The notes beneath the pieces are model-generated. The model saw only the letters and a list, made by a program, of their open reading frames with translations, searched no databases and was not told the DNA's origin. Below are positions 22,465-33,864 of a DNA stretch of 64,000 bases, piece after piece (the first letter of the stretch is position 1; each line of letters begins with the position of its first letter). Source of the stretch: Dendrolimus kikuchii (lineage: Eukaryota > Arthropoda > Insecta > Lepidoptera > Lasiocampidae); assembly GCA_019925095.2 (NCBI GenBank), contig CM034411.1:10066001-10130000 (forward strand). Direction: 5' to 3'. A program made the position numbers and the translations under genes.

Positions 22465-22495
<31 letters not shown>
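22263..22495 (+). mobile_element. SINE-B copy 8 (5'-truncated, 29-bp A-tail)
   Basis: Begins in the unit at CCGACTGGATGGCTACC and ends with 29 consecutive A at 22467-22495, the longest tail among the 15 copies, which suggests a relatively recent insertion. Confidence 0.9.
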
Positions 22496-22498
<3 letters not shown>

Positions 22499-22539
22499 TA
22501 CACCAATACAAAAATAAACTTACAGATTAAAACTATACC

Positions 22540-22600
22540 TAACTATGCACAAAGGGGGGTCTTATCGCTAAAAAGCGATATCTTCCAGACAACCCCAGAA
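22540..22600 (-). mobile_element. LINE tail fragment (GGAAGAGAT family)
   Basis: Reversed: GGTTGTCTGGAAGATATCGC and TTTTTAGCGATAAGACC, the tail family also at 24.5 and 35.0 kb. Confidence 0.5.
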
Positions 22601-22724
22601 ATGAATTCAGATGATAATGGCGATGGTGGTGTACGCAAACTATAGTACGACTACTTACTTACATTTTAGTAATAAATACACAAATGTTATATATCAAGAT
22701 CTTTATATATCTCCTTTTCTTTTC

Positions 22725-22950
22725 TTTCACCTTTAACTATTTGGGGTCGGCACAATATGTCTTTTCCTTCCATACTCCTCTATTCTGACATACTTTCTTT
22801 GGCACACCACAAATCATCATCTCATCCATCACACAATCCATCCATCTCTTTTTAGGTCTACCTTTACATTTGTGCCCATGCAGTTTAACATTATTTTTGT
22901 CACGTGACATTCATCCTTCCTCATTACATGCCCATACCACCTTAATCTTC
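22725..22950 (-). pseudogene. LINE C-terminal remnant, CADPK family
   Basis: The minus strand encodes CKGRPKKRWIDCVMDE, then CQNRGVWKEKTYCADPK and a stop. Upstream, GCATGTAATGAGGAAGG corresponds to the preceding coding region. Typical of an endonuclease-RT LINE end; stops and shifts are present. Confidence 0.7.
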
Positions 22951-22954
22951 TTTA

Positions 22955-23910
22955 TATATCTCCCTAACAAACATAAAATAATAAAACAAAATCAAAAATC
23001 AGTTCAATCTGCTCAGAAACAGGTCTCCTTTTCCGTTTACGCTTAAAAATCTGGATTGCGTCGTAAAATTTATTTTATATCTTATCTAGTTTGAATTCGA
23101 TCAAAAATCTAGTCCACGGTGGAATCGTTAGGTGACGTAAGACTTCTTTGTAATAGGTGTTAAATTACAAGGCTGTTATACGGTTTTATTAGCACGTATA
23201 TGATCTAAGATAACTCGAGTTAATGTCTGGTTAGGTTTTTGAAAAAAAACTGAAATGAATCATACCTCACTTCATTATTTGTTTTTTTTTCTAGACGACC
23301 CTGGTTAAAATTTATGCGAATGAAATATTGCTTAAACTGTTCAAAGGTATTGTTGTGATTATTTATTTTTATTACCTAATGTCCCTGTTACACTTGCGAT
23401 AATGTTAGTGTTGGGGCAGTCACTGCGTTAAAGTTGTAATACAGATGCAGGCATGGGTTTAATGCATTATTTGAGATGCGACATTGTTAACAACATTTAG
23501 TATTGACAGATAACTGTTGTACGAGTATACATACACTAACGTAGCCAATAATCAACCCGTTATTTTTAACGCTATTATAACTAATCGCATTTGATCAGTC
23601 ACTAACGCAGGTAGAGCAGTGGATACACAGCAGCATTATAGTAGGTAGTTGTTTCACTATAAATACTTTATAGCTGGCTACGCCATTTGTTTTATTCCTT
23701 GCGAGTCATTCCAAGTACCTAAATGAGGAAATTTTAATATTATAAAGTAAAAATCGAGCAACAGGGTTTCAGTCCACGAACTATAAATGTTTCTGTAGGG
23801 GAAAGATGCCTGCGACCCGTTACCGTTCCATTTAGTGTAACCAAAAATAATAGTGTGTACGTGGCTCGCGAGCTAAAGACTAGCGGCACGCGGCGGGCTC
23901 GCAACGAGCC
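22955..23910. other. AT-rich DNA, nothing recognised
   Basis: About 950 bp without a supported element. A short GC-rich patch (CGGCACGCGGCGGGCTCGC) lies near 23883. Confidence 0.4.
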
Positions 23911-23916
23911 AACAAA

Positions 23917-24112
23917 ACAGAGGAAGAATACTATTTCCTGCGGCCGGGCGGCCTGTCGTAAGAGGCGACTAAATAACCCACAGCCATACCAACCTTGAGT
24001 TGTGTTACGGCATTTGTGGCCTGGTTCCAGTCTCCCTTAAAAGAGCAGCAAGCAGTACGTTTGTGACGCCTTTGGTGTTGCAAATGTCTATAGGCGATGC
24101 AATTAAATAAAA
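23917..24112 (+). mobile_element. SINE-B copy 9 (internally deleted)
   Basis: Core CTGCGGCCGGGCGGCCTGTC is present. About 60 bp between CCCACAGCC and ACCTTGAG are missing, and the copy ends early after CATAGGCGATG. Confidence 0.8.
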
Positions 24113-24479
24113 TATAAGATTTTATCGAAATTCAGACCCGATACTCCACGGAATTATTTATGTCGAAAATATTTAATCAGTCCAAAGTTACACGTAAGGC
24201 TACCACCACAAATAATCTTTACTTTTTTCGCCATTTCACAACATTAGTGATTTGTGTAAGGAACATATTCCTAGTATATTTCATCCATATAGAGCCGATA
24301 GTCTCTGAGGTAAGCTAATGGACCCCAAGCTTCAAAGCAAGGGCTCCGAACTCAACCGGGATTGTCACTCAGATGATGAAACAGTAGTTTTTGAGAAGAG
24401 GAAGAAAAATATTTATGGCTTAAAGACGACACACTTTATAAAAAAAAAAATACATGTACAGTCGCCATTATCATCTCAA

Positions 24480-24602
24480 TTATTGACACCTAGGGCTGTC
24501 GTGAAGAGATTGCTTTTTAGCGTTAAGAGCGCACTTTTTGGGAGAATTACGATGTAAGTTATTTTTATATTGGTGTATAATAAAGAATTGTATCTATCTG
24601 TC
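24480..24602 (+). mobile_element. LINE 3' tail (GGAAGAGAT family)
   Basis: GTGAAGAGATTGCTTTTTAG, AAGAGCGCACTTTTTGG, then GGTGTATAATAAAGAATTG and a TATC-rich end: the standard 3' layout of this tail. Confidence 0.6.
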
Positions 24603-24604
24603 AT

Positions 24605-25615
24605 AATAGATTTACAATAAATTTTACAAAACAAATAGCTATAACGTGCGAAAATAGACAGAAAGGACTAAAATATAAGGGTTCTTTTTTTGATAAATTT
24701 GCTAAATAACCCTTGAAAATAGCACTAAACGAAAATTGCTTTAAAAACCCTCCTTGCTGGTTAAATGCTAGAAAATAATCAACATAACTTTCCATAATCC
24801 TTGCAATAAATTTCAATGCTCATAAAAAAGTTAGTAGAAATTTAAATTCTTTATGAACCAACTCCAGTCCATTTGAAACACCTGTTAGAATTTAGTAGTG
24901 ACATTCAAGAATGAATTAAACTGCTATGTAAAGTAGGAGTTACATTTGAAATTGTATATTCTTGGGGAATGCCAAAGACTTGTGGTACGATAAAATGTAT
25001 GACAGAAATGGAGATCATAGTACTAAAGACTATTTCAAATAGGAGAAATTAAATAGGGGAATAAACATCGTAATTCTAAGTATAAGATTGTTACTAAACA
25101 GTAAAGGGATTAAGTATATTTTTATATAATTAAAACTAATATTTATTTCTTAAGAAAGTGAAGGATAATATTACAAATTATATTTTATGGATTTGTCACC
25201 CATACCGTCGTATGTGAGATAGACTTTAATGCCATATGTTTATATCTTACTAACCAAACTCTTACCTTAACATTCAGTAGAAAATTGACATTACTTATAT
25301 GCAGTTTACGCCATTTAATCCCTTGTAAGGCAAGTGAATACATAGTTAATATACATAGCCGGGTCATAAGTTCTGTCACAAACACTTCATTAAATAATTC
25401 ATTATATTAAAAATTTATGAATCATGAAAGTCCCTCATCTACCTTCGTACGCAAAATAGGTGCTAAGTGGTCTGCTTTATGAAGAAAAAGAGCTGGCTGG
25501 GAGGATGATTTGTTTCGATTTGCGGACACAATATATCTATAATATTATAAAATTATAAACAAGCCGTGTCGGTACATTGAAGCTATTTAAAGAAACCACT
25601 GAAATACACTATATA
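24605..25615. other. AT-rich DNA, nothing recognised
   Basis: Minus-strand frames of 66-71 codons exist but show no family motif. Confidence 0.4.
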
Positions 25616-25618
25616 TGT

Positions 25619-26211
25619 TTGTATTGCCTGAAGCAGGCAAACAGGCAGATGGCTCACCTGATGGAAAGCGGTGACCGTCGCCTATGGACATTTGCAACAC
25701 TAAGGGTGTCGCCAACGCGTTGCTGACCTGTAAAAAATGTTATAACGCCCATCTTAAAGAACCCCATGTCATAGGGCAAAGGGAAAACTGCGGCGGGAAG
25801 TTTCCTCCAGACTATTGTTGTACGCGAAATAAATGTTCTGGAGAAATGTTGCCTAGTTGAGCGTGGGAGCTCAAGGAAATGGGGGTGAATATCTCGTCGC
25901 TGGCTAGCGGTACCGTTGTAAAGGTGAGGCGTTGGACCCAGATCAAACAGTTCCTCGGAACACTTCCCGTAATACAGGCGATAAAATAGGCAGAGGGGGG
26001 ACGCAGTCTCTTCGAAGGCTAAACCGCCTGTTAGTACGGGATCGTCGACGATACGAACGGCGCGACGCTGGATGGAGTCGAGGGGGGTCATTCTGGTAAA
26101 CGGGTGCTCCGGCCCATAGATGTGAGCAGTACTCCATATGTGGTCTGATTTGCGCTTTGTACAGCGCAAGTCGTCGCCGCAGAGTGAAGTACTGCTTGGA
26201 CCGGTTTAGCA
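25619..26211 (-). pseudogene. Jockey/CR1-like LINE reverse transcriptase C-terminus
   Basis: The longest remnant of this LINE. The minus strand reads NRSKQYFTLRRRLALYKAQI, then RPHMEYCSHLWAGAP, a frameshift near 26100, then DSIQRRAVRIVDDPV, LFYRLYYGKCSEELF and WRKLPAAVFPLPYDMGFFK, ending in the 3' tail. These are the post-catalytic thumb and C-terminal segments of a LINE RT; the FADD/YADD core is absent. The 3' 66 bp (TTGCAAATGTCCATAGGCGA ... GCCTGTTTGC) is shared with the SINE-B 3' end. Its 5' edge abuts a Helitron. Confidence 0.85.
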
Positions 26212-26668
26212 CATATATAAACGATGGAGAACACGATGCATTTTTTCGATTTCTTGTCTGTCTGTTTGTCAGTTTGTCCGTTTTTCCAGTTGTTCGGGAT
26301 TCACATAAAAACTACTAGGCGAATTTCGATGCGGTTTTCGCTGATCGACAGAAAATTCTTAAACGTAAAATCTGCGCTACTTTTTATCCTCCTATTTTTT
26401 CTGGAAATTGTTTAAAATAGCCAGATTAAAAAAAATCGAATCACAGTGTGATTTTTTCACGGATCGATAGCAAATTTGATGTAATAAAATGTGTGATATT
26501 TTTTATCCCGGGAATCCCGCGGGAATTTTCCTGGAAGCGATTTGTAGTTTGCCGGGTGCATAAAAATTAGCTTATTCCGACACAGTTTTCACTAAAACGA
26601 TAGCTGCGGTTCTTTATGCACCGGAAATCCTGCGGGAATTTCAAGTCGAGCGTGGACGAAGTCGCGAG
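26212..26668 (+). mobile_element. Helitron, ~480-bp family, copy 1
   Basis: Starts ATATATAAACGATGGAGAAC and shares CACGATGC, GGGATTCAC, ATTTCGATGCGGTTTTCGCT and the end GCGTGGACGAAGTCGCGAG with the reversed copy at 35552-36038. The 3' CTAGT is lost at the hairpin that follows. Confidence 0.75.
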
Positions 26669-26706
26669 TATATCTTATTATAATAATATAATAAGATATA
26701 CTCGCG
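26663..26706. repeat. Perfect 19-bp-arm hairpin
   Basis: Arms 26663-26681 and 26688-26706 are exact reverse complements around AATAAT. It lies exactly at the damaged Helitron 3' end. Confidence 0.95.
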
Positions 26707-26709
26707 CCA

Positions 26710-26800
26710 ATACCAGACACCCGAACCATAGTAAATACGGAAAATTAATTTATGAAACTATACCAGGAATCGAACCTGGAGCTTCCGCGTTGCAATGAGG
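26710..26800 (-). mobile_element. SINE-A fragment
   Basis: CCGAACCATAGTAAATACGG and ACCAGGAATCGAACCTGG correspond to the reversed middle and B-box region of SINE-A. Confidence 0.6.
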
Positions 26801-27059
26801 TAAGGTAGCAGAACGCCCACGCGTAATCACTTCACTCCATTGACAAATGTATCCTGCCCGCTATCTCTTCAGCTCATTTTCTTTGGCGGCTATACATGTA
26901 GCTTAGAGCTGATAAAATATTTCCTACCTACATAGTTCTGTGATAATATCCTCAGTCAGGTCTTGATTTCGATAAAATGTTTTTTTATAATTCCAAAGCC
27001 AAATAGGTATAGGCTTGTAGATACACGAAAGGGGAAAATGGTAGTGGATGTAACGTGGA

Positions 27060-27285
27060 AGGCTAAACCTATGAAATGGAAATGGACATGACACACAGTA
27101 TGGTCAAATGAGCAAAAATAAATCAAACACTTCAATGATTGATAACCACGGGATGGAAAAAGGAGAAGAGGGAAACCAGAGAGAAGATGGGAAGCTGATC
27201 TCACAAAACACTGGAGGAGGTTAGTGAGAGATCACACTAAATTGTACATTCTGGGGAAGATCTATGCCAAGGAGCCAACATGACA
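27060..27285 (+). pseudogene. RTE-type LINE C-terminal remnant
   Basis: Degenerate frame KWKWT.HTVWSNEQK, then PRDGKRRRGKPERRWEADL, RRLVRDHTKLYILGKIYAKE. This follows the KWxWAGHxxR..R..GRP..RWxDDL..A.DR..W..L.EAY pattern of RTE-like LINEs. Confidence 0.65.
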
Positions 27286-27289
27286 TAAC

Positions 27290-30180
27290 TAACTAGCTGT
27301 CAGTGTTTAAAAAAAATTGTATGTAAAAAGAAAAAATGACAGAGAACTTTATTATTTTATTTTATTATAGCCACATAATGAAAACAAGGTTTCCCCGATT
27401 GAAAACTTCATAGTTCCTAGACTGACATCCTTTTGTTCGATTTTTTTTATTATAATATTAAAAGTTAGAGCTCTATCAGAAATCTTGGTTTAAACAAAAC
27501 ACTAGCTCCAAAGTATAGAATGGCAGAAAGTTAACAATTCAAAAACCTTTGTTTTATGGATCTGCAGTATAAATTATGTCTATCTACTATTTCTTTATAT
27601 TTATAAACAAAAAATAGAACAAAACAAATTTAAAATTCATTACATAATTAGTTACAGTACATTTAATTAAAATACTGTTATGAACATATTACCATTTTAA
27701 ATGATTCATAAAACAGGGTTTTCACATGAAAATGAAATTATCCCAATTTAACAGAAATTAGTGTCAGTCTAATTTGACATTTGTAGCCTGTGAATGATGC
27801 TTTAGTCTGTGGTAGTGTTGCGTAGGACAAAATTATAAAATAAGTTTGTAAGAATAACATGACATTTTGTACTGAACCAGTACCATGTACCAGTTCAAAT
27901 GGGGTGAGGAAATTTGTATGGTTTGTACGGCAGCAGTATATTTGAAGCATCATTCCCTCATTTGTCTCATTCTTTACAATTTGTAATTACCGGTACAATC
28001 AAAGCTTCCAGTTCAGAAATATTTGTTGTGAATTGGATGTAATCTACCTCGGTCAACTCTTTTATCTAGCAGTTTTACTATGACATGTCATGTTATCCCT
28101 CTTTGTCATGTGAGTATCCATACAGGCATTATTGAGCTGTTGTAGTATAAGCCTCATGTCGTCCTTTCTTTTACGCCCGAGGAGTGAGAAGTTGCAGGAT
28201 AAAAAATTTGAAGTCTCCCCTTTCTAAAATTTTGAGCCATACCAGTATAAATGTATTTTGTATGGGACAAATATGCTGGCTCATGTGTCCTACTTAACAC
28301 TAAACCATGGTAAAAATATTAGGTACAAAATTTTAAAAGTATTTAGTTACGTAATATTTTTAATTGCTAAACAGAAAACAGGTGAATATGTTTCATAAAC
28401 AGTGGAATAATTATTGATATCTATAGATTTGTACAGCACCAGAGATATTCCTAATGTGCTGGCCTCAAAGTTATCTAATGTTATTTTGTTTTTTTTTTTT
28501 CTAGTTGGAAGCTTATTCTAAATCCATATAACTATAAACAGAACTGTATACATACATGTAAATACCAAAATTAATTTCATTTGAGAAATGAAATTGTGTA
28601 ATTACTTGTGAATACATTATCTAATAAGCATACCTAATTAATTCAAACTAAAATAAACAATTATTTTTTGCAAATCGTAGAATAAATGTATCTGAAGGTA
28701 ACTATAGCGCTTAATAAACCAAACATAACATTAACAGCGTAATTTGCCAGACAATATAAACATAAATTACTTATTTGAAACAAAAGAAGCCAAAGCTTCA
28801 GGTTGCCATAACATTGCAAGAAAAGTTGAATAGTAAACATTTTCATTAGTAAATGCTAACTTACCAATAGAATTAACAAATTAGCGGGTAAAAATCTACC
28901 AAACGTATGCAAAAAGGGGGTAAATATCGATTATGCACTCACAACAAGATAAGCCGGCAAACTTCGAGTAATCGTACAATCTCCTTCTTCACATCAACGT
29001 ATTACACACAATTGTCACTGACATACACAGAACAACACCTCACTGGTATATGTATAACTCATAAACTTTCAATGTGATACTATTTTCAGTCACTAAATCA
29101 TGTTTTGAACACTCTCACAGCATATTTCCGACGTGAAACACGGTGGATAATCGCATCAACGTACCACTACTCAAGCAGAGAACGACAGACTGACAATTTT
29201 TAAACAACTAAAACTGAACCATTCCGCGAACCATAGAGTCTGTGCCCATAGACTTCCAATCCGGCTCTGTTATTGACTCTAAATATAATCCGATCAAAAT
29301 TAAAACTACTGACTTTAATTCAATGTCATATATAGAAAGGGGAGTTTTAATTTAGACAGATTATATGCCCGCCATCTATCCATCACTGCGTGAAGTGCGT
29401 GTGAAGACTGCTTTGCAGGACTGTTTAATTTCGTACCAAGACTAGAGTACTGAAAAACACTGCCATCTATTATGCAGTAGTATCATCCAATATTAAGAAA
29501 GAAGAGCATCTATTTTGTAACTAGACAGCGTTGTTGTAGTTAAATCTTCATTTATTTCATAAAAGTTCTTACTCATTCTTTACATTAGGGTTTTAAATGT
29601 TTGTTAGATTTTCTTATAGCGATTATGTTTATAGACCACAGTGCCATCTACATAGAGCAAATTATTTTCACAGTTAATGTATACAGTGCCATCTTATGGG
29701 AGTATTTTAAAACTAATGAAAATCAAGTGTTAGTATTTACTCATTTTGTCAATAGATGGCATATACGTTAAAATTATTTTTTTCTCAAAATCTGTAACTT
29801 TTTTATTTAAGCTCTATAAATTAGAAAGTGGATATTAGTTTCTAATTATTCTTTAAATTAATTGATTCTTAGTGTAATATGTTACTTGAACAGCAACATA
29901 GTTATAGTCCGTAAAAAACTTATTTGGTTTGAAGAGAAACACTGCAAGCTGAGGGTATAAGATTGCGACCCTGTCAAGTCCCAGATCCTAGTTATAATGC
30001 TGACCTTAAAAGCCTTAATTGATGCACCTAAATATTTATCACCAGAAATCCGTTCCCATAGCATTTGAACTTGATATTAAGGTTTTTTTTTATTTGCTCT
30101 TTCTTGTCTATGGTCGTAAACTTTCCTAGAAGAGGTGAATGAGTAAAAAAATCTGGGAGTCGAGAATTCAAAATGAACGG
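27290..30180. other. 2.9 kb AT-rich, no element recognised
   Basis: The longest repeat-poor stretch. It contains a small foldback (29283-29366) and five TGCCATCT-type octamers (29.37-29.76 kb). A minus-strand 61-codon hydrophobic frame at 28661-28846 has no recognised motif. Host unique DNA is likely, but I see no supportable exon. Confidence 0.45.
29283..29366. repeat. Small foldback
   Basis: Left arm 29283-29307 (ATATAATCCGATCAAAATTA...) and right arm 29343-29366 (...TTTAGACAGATTATAT) are imperfect inverted repeats about 25 bp long. Confidence 0.6.
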
Positions 30181-30284
30181 TCTTAGATACTTCCGCTCTC
30201 GATGACCGTTGGCGACGAGGGCATTAGGGTGTTAGCACAAGAAAGCTATAGAGATGAACTTTGTGTAATTTTTACTCTTTTTTC

Positions 30285-30610
30285 TTTGGCGAAGCTCATG
30301 AAAATTAGTTACCGTTGTCTATACACGTTTGCAACACCAAGGGCCAAGCCAACGTGTTGCCAGCTTTTAGGACGGGATAAAGAGGATAGTACAGGAGGAT
30401 AAGATATAGGGATTATACAGGAGGACTGGGATAGAGGGGAGATAATATATAGGATTGGAACACTGGATAGGATAGGGAAGATTGGATTTAGGGGAAGGAA
30501 GTGGGCCATCGGAACTTTCACTTAACGCACGAAACACGTTTAGCTCAAGACTAATCGTTTCACGCATCATTCTGTGGGAGCATGGTATCACACCGATCGC
30601 CCTGGCCCTA
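30285..30610 (-). mobile_element. Eroded LINE 3' region
   Basis: TAGTTACCGTTGTCTATACA, TTTGCAACACCAAGGGC and AACGTGTTGCCAGC resemble the reversed LINE tail at 1.15-1.33 kb. The downstream AGACTAATCGTTTCACGC segment is shared with that copy. It carries a GGATAxxA-rich purine tract (30370-30490). Confidence 0.55.
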
Positions 30611-30614
30611 AGAG

Positions 30615-31470
30615 CTGCAATCAAAATAATAATTCCAGCATATCTCCACTACGCCCAAAAGTCTTCTATAGTTTTTCTTGTTGTCAAGGTAAGCTATATA
30701 TAAATGGGAATAATCAGCGTAAACCAGAAGATATGGAAAATAGTTTTTTGGTTGAGACGAATAAAACTTCGTCTGAGTTTTTTGAAACGAAACTGTAAAC
30801 TCCAACCTCTTTAGTAATAATATATAGTTATTAAAAGTGTATAATGTTGCATTATAAAAAAAAAGCGTTATTCATAATCGAGGTCTGAATGTGAGATAAA
30901 CAGTTACTTAACTCTTTCTATTTTTATTAACTCTTTATATATTGTTTTTAAAGTTAGATGGCATAAAGGCGTGATATTAAAACCGTATCTATAAAGGAAC
31001 CCGAGCACGAGTCCAAGTCGCATCCAACAATTTATTTTTAATGAGAGCCAAGCTATCGAAATATAATATTTGGCCAATAAAAATACGTGATAAATATAAT
31101 AAGAAAGGAAAGCATAGGACTAAACTATAATATTTAACATCGAAATAAATGAAGATTAAATCAACAGCTAAATGGGCCACAGTTGATCAAAGTATTGATA
31201 TAGCCTTAATGTCAATAAAATAACAAAAATTAAATAAGTGCTTACAATTAAAAAAATAACAAGATTACTGATCTATAATTATTGATGCAAAATCTCTTAT
31301 CAATCTTTCTTCAATATTAACCTATTATGATATAAAGGACTACAAATATTTTTTTCTCACATTGTGTTGAAATGAAATTTATTTGCGTATGACATAGTGC
31401 ATAATAATTATACAGGTCTTAAATTACATAAAACTCCACATGTCTACCTACAGGACGTACATATACCTTA
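30615..31470. other. AT-rich DNA, nothing recognised
   Basis: Nothing supportable. Confidence 0.4.
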
Positions 31471-31476
31471 CCTATA

Positions 31477-31717
31477 GACGGCCTCTAGTTGAGCGGGCTA
31501 AGCCTTTGCCGGCGTACCTCACTGCGATGTAGAAGCTCCGGGTTCGATTCCTAGTATAGTACATTTTGGAAACATATTTTCTCCGTTATTTACTATGGTC
31601 TGGGTGTCTGGGACGGCCCTAGAGTAGTCCGTTGTATATTAACCCATAACACAAGCGTAACTTGCTTAATTTGGGGATATACAATATGTGTGTTTGTCTG
31701 CGGATTATTATTATATA
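31477..31717 (+). mobile_element. SINE-A copy 2
   Basis: GACGGCCTCTAGTTGAGCGG head, B-box GGGTTCGATTCC, body TTTACTATGGTCTGGGTGTC and an ATTATTATT tail after TTTGTCTGCGG. Confidence 0.85.
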
Positions 31718-31726
31718 CTTACATTG

Positions 31727-31945
31727 TATCCTCCAATACCAACCAAACGTCAAACTCGCAAAGAGCGACCCAAGCCCTCCTATAGCTATACGTACAACGC
31801 CGCTGGCCAACTATATTGTGCGATATATGGCCGGGAATTTAAAAATAAATTCGGTCTGGCCAGCCATATTAGGGCCCACAGGCGGCGAAATAATGACATT
31901 TGAGGGGTCGCCGTTACCGAAATCGGTAAGGAGGACTATATATCA
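31727..31945 (+). pseudogene. LINE C-terminal zinc-finger remnant
   Basis: The frame to the stop at 31903 encodes AAGQLYCAIYGREFKNKFGL followed by ASHIRAHRRR. This is a C2H2-type finger found at the C-terminus of some LINE ORF2 proteins. The second Cys of the CxxC pair is Tyr, so the finger is damaged. The stop is followed by GGTCGCCGTTACCGAAATCG, shared with the copy at 40.3 kb. Confidence 0.7.
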
Positions 31946-31972
31946 TCCAATAAATTATATAATCGTTGAATA

Positions 31973-32010
31973 AAGGGAACTGGCGTGAACTTATGTATGT
32001 ATGTATGTAC
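31973..32010 (+). mobile_element. RTE-type LINE terminal scrap
   Basis: AAGGGAACTGGCGTGAACTT followed by TATG units: the last ~38 bp of the RTE tail. Confidence 0.6.
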
Positions 32011-32014
32011 AATA

Positions 32015-32335
32015 GAAAAATACACAGTATTGTACTTTTAGTGTTATGTGTCATACAAATGCATGCATGATGTAAAATAGGCCCATGCAAGGAGAGGCCA
32101 GTTACTGCTTGCCCATTTTATTCAAGTTCCCCGAAGATCAGTGTCGTAAATAGGGCGGTGTCACCGGTGCTCAGGCACAGGGCGTAGACTCTGGGAGGCG
32201 CAAGAATGGCCAGATCAGGCTGAACTATATTTTTTCGGTTTGCTGCTGATAAGTTCCCGCTGCGCCCCTAGTGCTCGATTCCAACACATACGTACCTACA
32301 TGCCATTATCATCAAAAACGTCTGTTAAATTAGAC
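32015..32335. other. No recognised element
   Basis: Includes a GC-richer stretch (CAGGCACAGGGCGTAGACTC) that I cannot assign. Confidence 0.35.
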
Positions 32336-32344
32336 AAAACAACA

Positions 32345-32480
32345 CGCTATTTTTATCATCATCATCCGAGCGTTAAATCCCGGTTGCATTCGAAGCGATC
32401 ATTTTGACGCCCAGAGTCCGCTTTCCTACTTTTTCTTCTCCAATTCGTGCGATCTTCGGCATCCCTTGTATTGAGCGTAT
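32345..32480 (-). mobile_element. LINE 3' tail with GATGAT end, copy 2
   Basis: Matches 20800-20937 in the same orientation: CATCATCCGAGCGTTAAATC and CTTTCCTACTTTTTCTTCT. Confidence 0.5.
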
Positions 32481-32700
32481 TTGTGTTCTAGTTCATTAAA
32501 AAAATAGATTTTTCTTCCAAAATATTAGATAATTGATCTACCGATACCAAAGTCCTTGTGCGTTATTTTATCACCCTGAATGAATTGGTCTAGCCAGGGT
32601 ACCTATAATATCCAAAAAAAAAAACAAGGGCGCAGTTATAGAAGCTAGAAGCTCGCAAAGGGCGCATAAAAGGCTATTTACAGCACTACAGAAGATTACT

Positions 32701-33009
32701 ATTCCTGAAGGAACGGAAAAAGAATACTATTACCTGCGACTAGGCGGCTTGCTGTAAAAGGCGACAAAATAACTCACAGACAGGTGGTAGGGCATTTGCC
32801 CGACTGGATGACTACCACACTAGATCTAGAGAATGCCGCCATAACAACTGTGAGTGTTGTTCAGGCATCAGTGGCCAGGTTCCAGTTTCTCCTTCGAGGC
32901 CGACAGCATATTGGCAACACATCTGCTGCTAATGTCTGCTAATATCCATAGGTGACGGTAACCACTTTCTATCACAGTTGGGGCGTCAGCCTGTCAGCAA
33001 TAAAAAAAA
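32701..33009 (+). mobile_element. SINE-B copy 10
   Basis: Diverged copy: AAGGAACGGAAAAAGAATAC start, TAGGGCATTTGCCCGACTGG core and a GTCAGCAATAAAAAAAAG end. Confidence 0.82.
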
Positions 33010-33014
33010 GACTG

Positions 33015-33685
33015 CGACGGGCAGACGCCATAGTCTCCAAACTCAAATTTCGAAAAATGTATATCACACAAGCGCATATTACAAATTTCCGGTTGGTAAA
33101 TAAAAGAATTACTTTCTGTTTAAAACTTGTAATAAAACCATCTAATTAAGTCTTCTTAAATAAGGCTCTACAAGATTTGTGTATCTAGCCAATGTCAAAT
33201 ATTCAAGAACAGCCTTAGCCAAATTGTAGACGTTTGAATGGGAGTTTTTGGCGGGAACTGAAAGGAGATGTTGTGCTGTGCAGTTTTATTTTCTAAAAAT
33301 GTGTAAAATTACTCTAAAATGAACAATAGTTGTAGGATATTGATAATTTTTGAGTAGTAATTATGTGTTTTGTGAGAAATGTGAACTGTAAAGTCAAATG
33401 TGGCCTTTTGAGTTATCACAAGAACTCCGTTGAATGGCACTCGCTGATAACCTACACTTCAGCTGTGCTACACATAGGTTTAAGAAAATGAAGAAACTAC
33501 ATTGATTCTAAGATCTGGCTTAAAGGCCTAGCTGCCAAGCCATAAAATCCAAAAAAAAAATTGACGTTTGAATGACGTTAAACCTAACAGTCGAGATTTT
33601 CAAAACAAGTAGTATTTATTCTGTATACATAACTATTGTTCACTTATAACCAATATTCAACATTTTTCAATACTAATATTTTTCA
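33015..33685. other. AT-rich DNA, nothing recognised
   Basis: Nothing supportable. Confidence 0.35.
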
Positions 33686-33689
33686 ATTT

Positions 33690-33860
33690 CAAAAATTCTT
33701 TCACCATTCGAATGCTACGTTATCTCTGATTAATATAAGCTATATAAAAATTAAGGATCCCTACCAAAACTTCGATAATGCCAATCAGTCTAAACAAAAT
33801 ACTTGGAGCTGTAATCGGGTTCTAAGATTTTGATGAAATTTATGTGTTTGTGTGGGTGTC
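33690..33860 (+). mobile_element. Helitron-derived fragment
   Basis: TTCTTTCACCATTCGAATGC, AAGGATCCCTACCAAAAC, then AATCGGGTTCTAAGATTTTG; the same order occurs at 46.44-46.6 kb. Termini missing. Confidence 0.55.
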
Positions 33861-33864
33861 CGTT

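Noticed and set aside
22255..22511. Minus frames beginning with a poly-Phe run
   Set aside because: Translation of the SINE-B A-tail on the other strand.
24318..24557. 79-codon plus frame as a host exon
   Set aside because: Its end overlaps a repeated LINE tail; the remainder has no recognised domain.
28661..28846. Hydrophobic 61-codon minus frame as a small membrane protein
   Set aside because: AT-rich DNA produces such frames often; no motif, no splice context that I trust, no second copy.
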